A stretch of DNA of 5,823 nucleotides, from the NCBI GenBank assembly GCA_017628935.1, contig JAGBYC010000049.1, forward strand, positions 1 to 5,823, given 5' to 3'. Source of the stretch: Clostridia bacterium (lineage in GTDB: Bacteria; Bacillota; Clostridia; Christensenellales; Borkfalkiaceae). Of the stretch, positions 5,279 through 5,823 are shown piece after piece. Each line of letters begins with the position of its first letter. Positions within the stretch are counted from its first letter, which is position 1. The position numbers and the translations under genes were made by a program. The notes beneath the pieces are model-generated. The model had not been told where the DNA came from. It saw only the letters and a program-made list of their open reading frames with translations, and ran no database searches.

Positions 5279-5403
5279 CTTAAAGTGTTTTAAACTTCGT
5301 TATGCGTCGTTTCTAACCCTTTAAGCGTTTAAAAGGCTATAAACTTTATAAGATAAAACATAAAAACACTAAAGCAAAATCGGTTAGGCTTTGGTGTTTT
5401 TTT
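5279..5403 (+). promoter_or_regulatory. Leader of ddl: candidate attenuator or unclassified cis-regulatory RNA
   Basis: This 125-base AT-rich stretch lies between the MurF-like stop and the ddl ATG. It contains AGTGTTTT (5284-5291), which is exactly complementary to AAAACACT (5363-5370), the 5' arm of the terminator at 5363-5403. It also holds a local hairpin, CCTTT...AAAGG (5318-5336), and a TATAAA-C-TTTATA palindrome (5338-5350). The first and last pairings are mutually exclusive, as in an antiterminator/terminator switch. No T-box, S-box, FMN or other motif I know is present. A small internal promoter cannot be ruled out, but I found no good -35/-10 pair. Confidence 0.45.
5363..5403 (+). 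terminator. Strong intrinsic terminator-like hairpin abutting the ddl start
   Basis: The stem pairs CACTAAAGC (5367-5375) with GCTTTGGTG (5388-5396), with one T-G wobble, and can add four A-T pairs (AAAA 5363-5366 with TTTT 5397-5400). The loop is 12 bases (5376-5387). The T-run is 5397-5403, and the ATG follows at once at 5404. It may end the upstream operon, attenuate ddl, or hide GGTG (5393-5396), the only Shine-Dalgarno-like sequence of ddl, inside its stem. Confidence 0.75.
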
Positions 5404-5823
5404 ATGAAAAATGTTATAGTTGTTTTTGGTGGCAAGTCGTGTGAGCACGACATTTCAGTTATTACGGGCGTACTTACCCTTAATACAATAAACTCTACTT
5501 TGTTTAATGCTATTCCTATATATATAGCAACTGATGGAACGTGGTATACCGGTAAAGAACTTAGCGACATATCCTTTTACAAAACTAAAAAACTTAAAAC
5601 TTTAAAGCGTGTTAGTTTGCTTTCTGGTAGTAATACTATATATATAATAAGAAAGGGCAAACTTAAACCGTTAGTTAACGTCGACTGCGCTATAAACTGT
5701 ACTCACGGCAAAAACGGTGAAGACGGCACTTTGGCAGGAGTTTTCAATTCAAGCAATATTGCATTAGTAGGGTCTAATAATTTTTCGTCGTCGTTTTCAA
5801 TGGATAAAGAATTTACAAAAACG
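5404..5823 (+). CDS. ddl: D-alanine--D-alanine ligase, N-terminal part (partial)
   Basis: ATP-grasp enzyme that joins two D-alanines to make the dipeptide added by MurF to the peptidoglycan precursor; cytoplasmic. The window holds the first 140 codons (a full Ddl has roughly 300-370), open at the right edge with no stop. The N-terminal motif VVFGGKSCEHDISVITG (6-22) is the family signature, with Glu14 in the place of the Glu that helps bind the first D-Ala. A second signature is HGKNGEDGTLAG (about 100-111), and MDKEFTK near the edge (about 133-139) leads into the ATP-grasp region. ATG 5404 matches the expected N-terminus, so a downstream start is unlikely; that means the message must cross the terminator-like hairpin just before it. 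The segment between the two signatures (about 45-90) is Lys-rich and less conserved. The catalytic core and omega loop lie outside the window, so specificity (D-Ala, D-Lac or D-Ser) cannot be judged. Confidence 0.93.
   Translation, partial: MKNVIVVFGGKSCEHDISVITGVLTLNTINSTLFNAIPIYIATDGTWYTGKELSDISFYKTKKLKTLKRVSLLSGSNTIYIIRKGKLKPLVNVDCAINCTHGKNGEDGTLAGVFNSSNIALVGSNNFSSSFSMDKEFTKT

Noticed and set aside
5279..5403. T-box or other known riboswitch upstream of ddl
   Set aside because: There is no T-box antiterminator motif (GGTGGNACC type) and no conserved core of any class I know.
5346..5570. Minus-strand open frame across the ddl leader and start
   Set aside because: It runs antisense to the terminator hairpin and the Ddl signature motif.
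1..5823. CRISPR arrays, insertion sequences, tRNA or rRNA genes, prophage or toxin-antitoxin modules
   Set aside because: I looked for repeats, transposase or integrase motifs and cloverleaf or rRNA-like sequence and found none; all long frames are explained by the genes listed.

Overview
The window is AT-rich, densely coding and almost all on the + strand. It looks like the chromosome of a low-GC Bacillota (clostridial type). The reasons are an FMN riboswitch in front of a RibU-type ECF transporter component, a tsaE-tsaB-rimI block, A/T-rich codon choice and purine-rich Shine-Dalgarno sites. This placement is inferred; there is no rRNA or other marker gene. I see no mobile element, CRISPR array, tRNA or rRNA.

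Layout: (1) 1-253, minus strand: the N-terminal part of a gene that runs off the left edge, a helical protein faintly like the chaperone helices of trigger factor or SurA. (2) 254-385: a divergent intergenic region. (3) 386-607: a 73-residue single-pass membrane protein of unknown function. (4) 615-837: a promoter with a perfect inverted repeat inside it, then an FMN riboswitch whose expression platform ends exactly at the next start codon. (5) 838-2852: ribU, tsaE, tsaB and rimI, packed with a 1-base gap and two ATGA overlaps. (6) 2874-5278: an alpha/beta hydrolase with an abnormal start, then a MurF-like ligase carrying a five-helix membrane domain in place of the usual MurF N-domain. (7) 5279-5403: a 125-base leader ending in a strong terminator-like hairpin that touches the next start codon. 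(8) 5404 to the right edge: the N-terminal 140 codons of a D-Ala-D-Ala ligase (ddl).

How they fit together: RibU imports riboflavin and is controlled by FMN. Because no terminator is visible between ribU and the genes behind it, the t6A tRNA-modification genes tsaE/tsaB, the acetyltransferase rimI, and possibly the wall genes could be read from the same riboswitch-controlled transcript. The MurF-like ligase and Ddl are consecutive steps of peptidoglycan precursor synthesis (making D-Ala-D-Ala, then attaching it), so their adjacency supports a cell-wall role for the membrane-bound ligase.

Most worth a second look: the ddl leader, which has the architecture of an attenuator or riboswitch but matches no class I recognise; the hydrolase / membrane MurF-like / Ddl cassette; the perfect inverted repeat in the ribU promoter; the hydrolase gene lacking a normal start codon; and a strong preference for C over T at the third codon position when the next codon begins with G.
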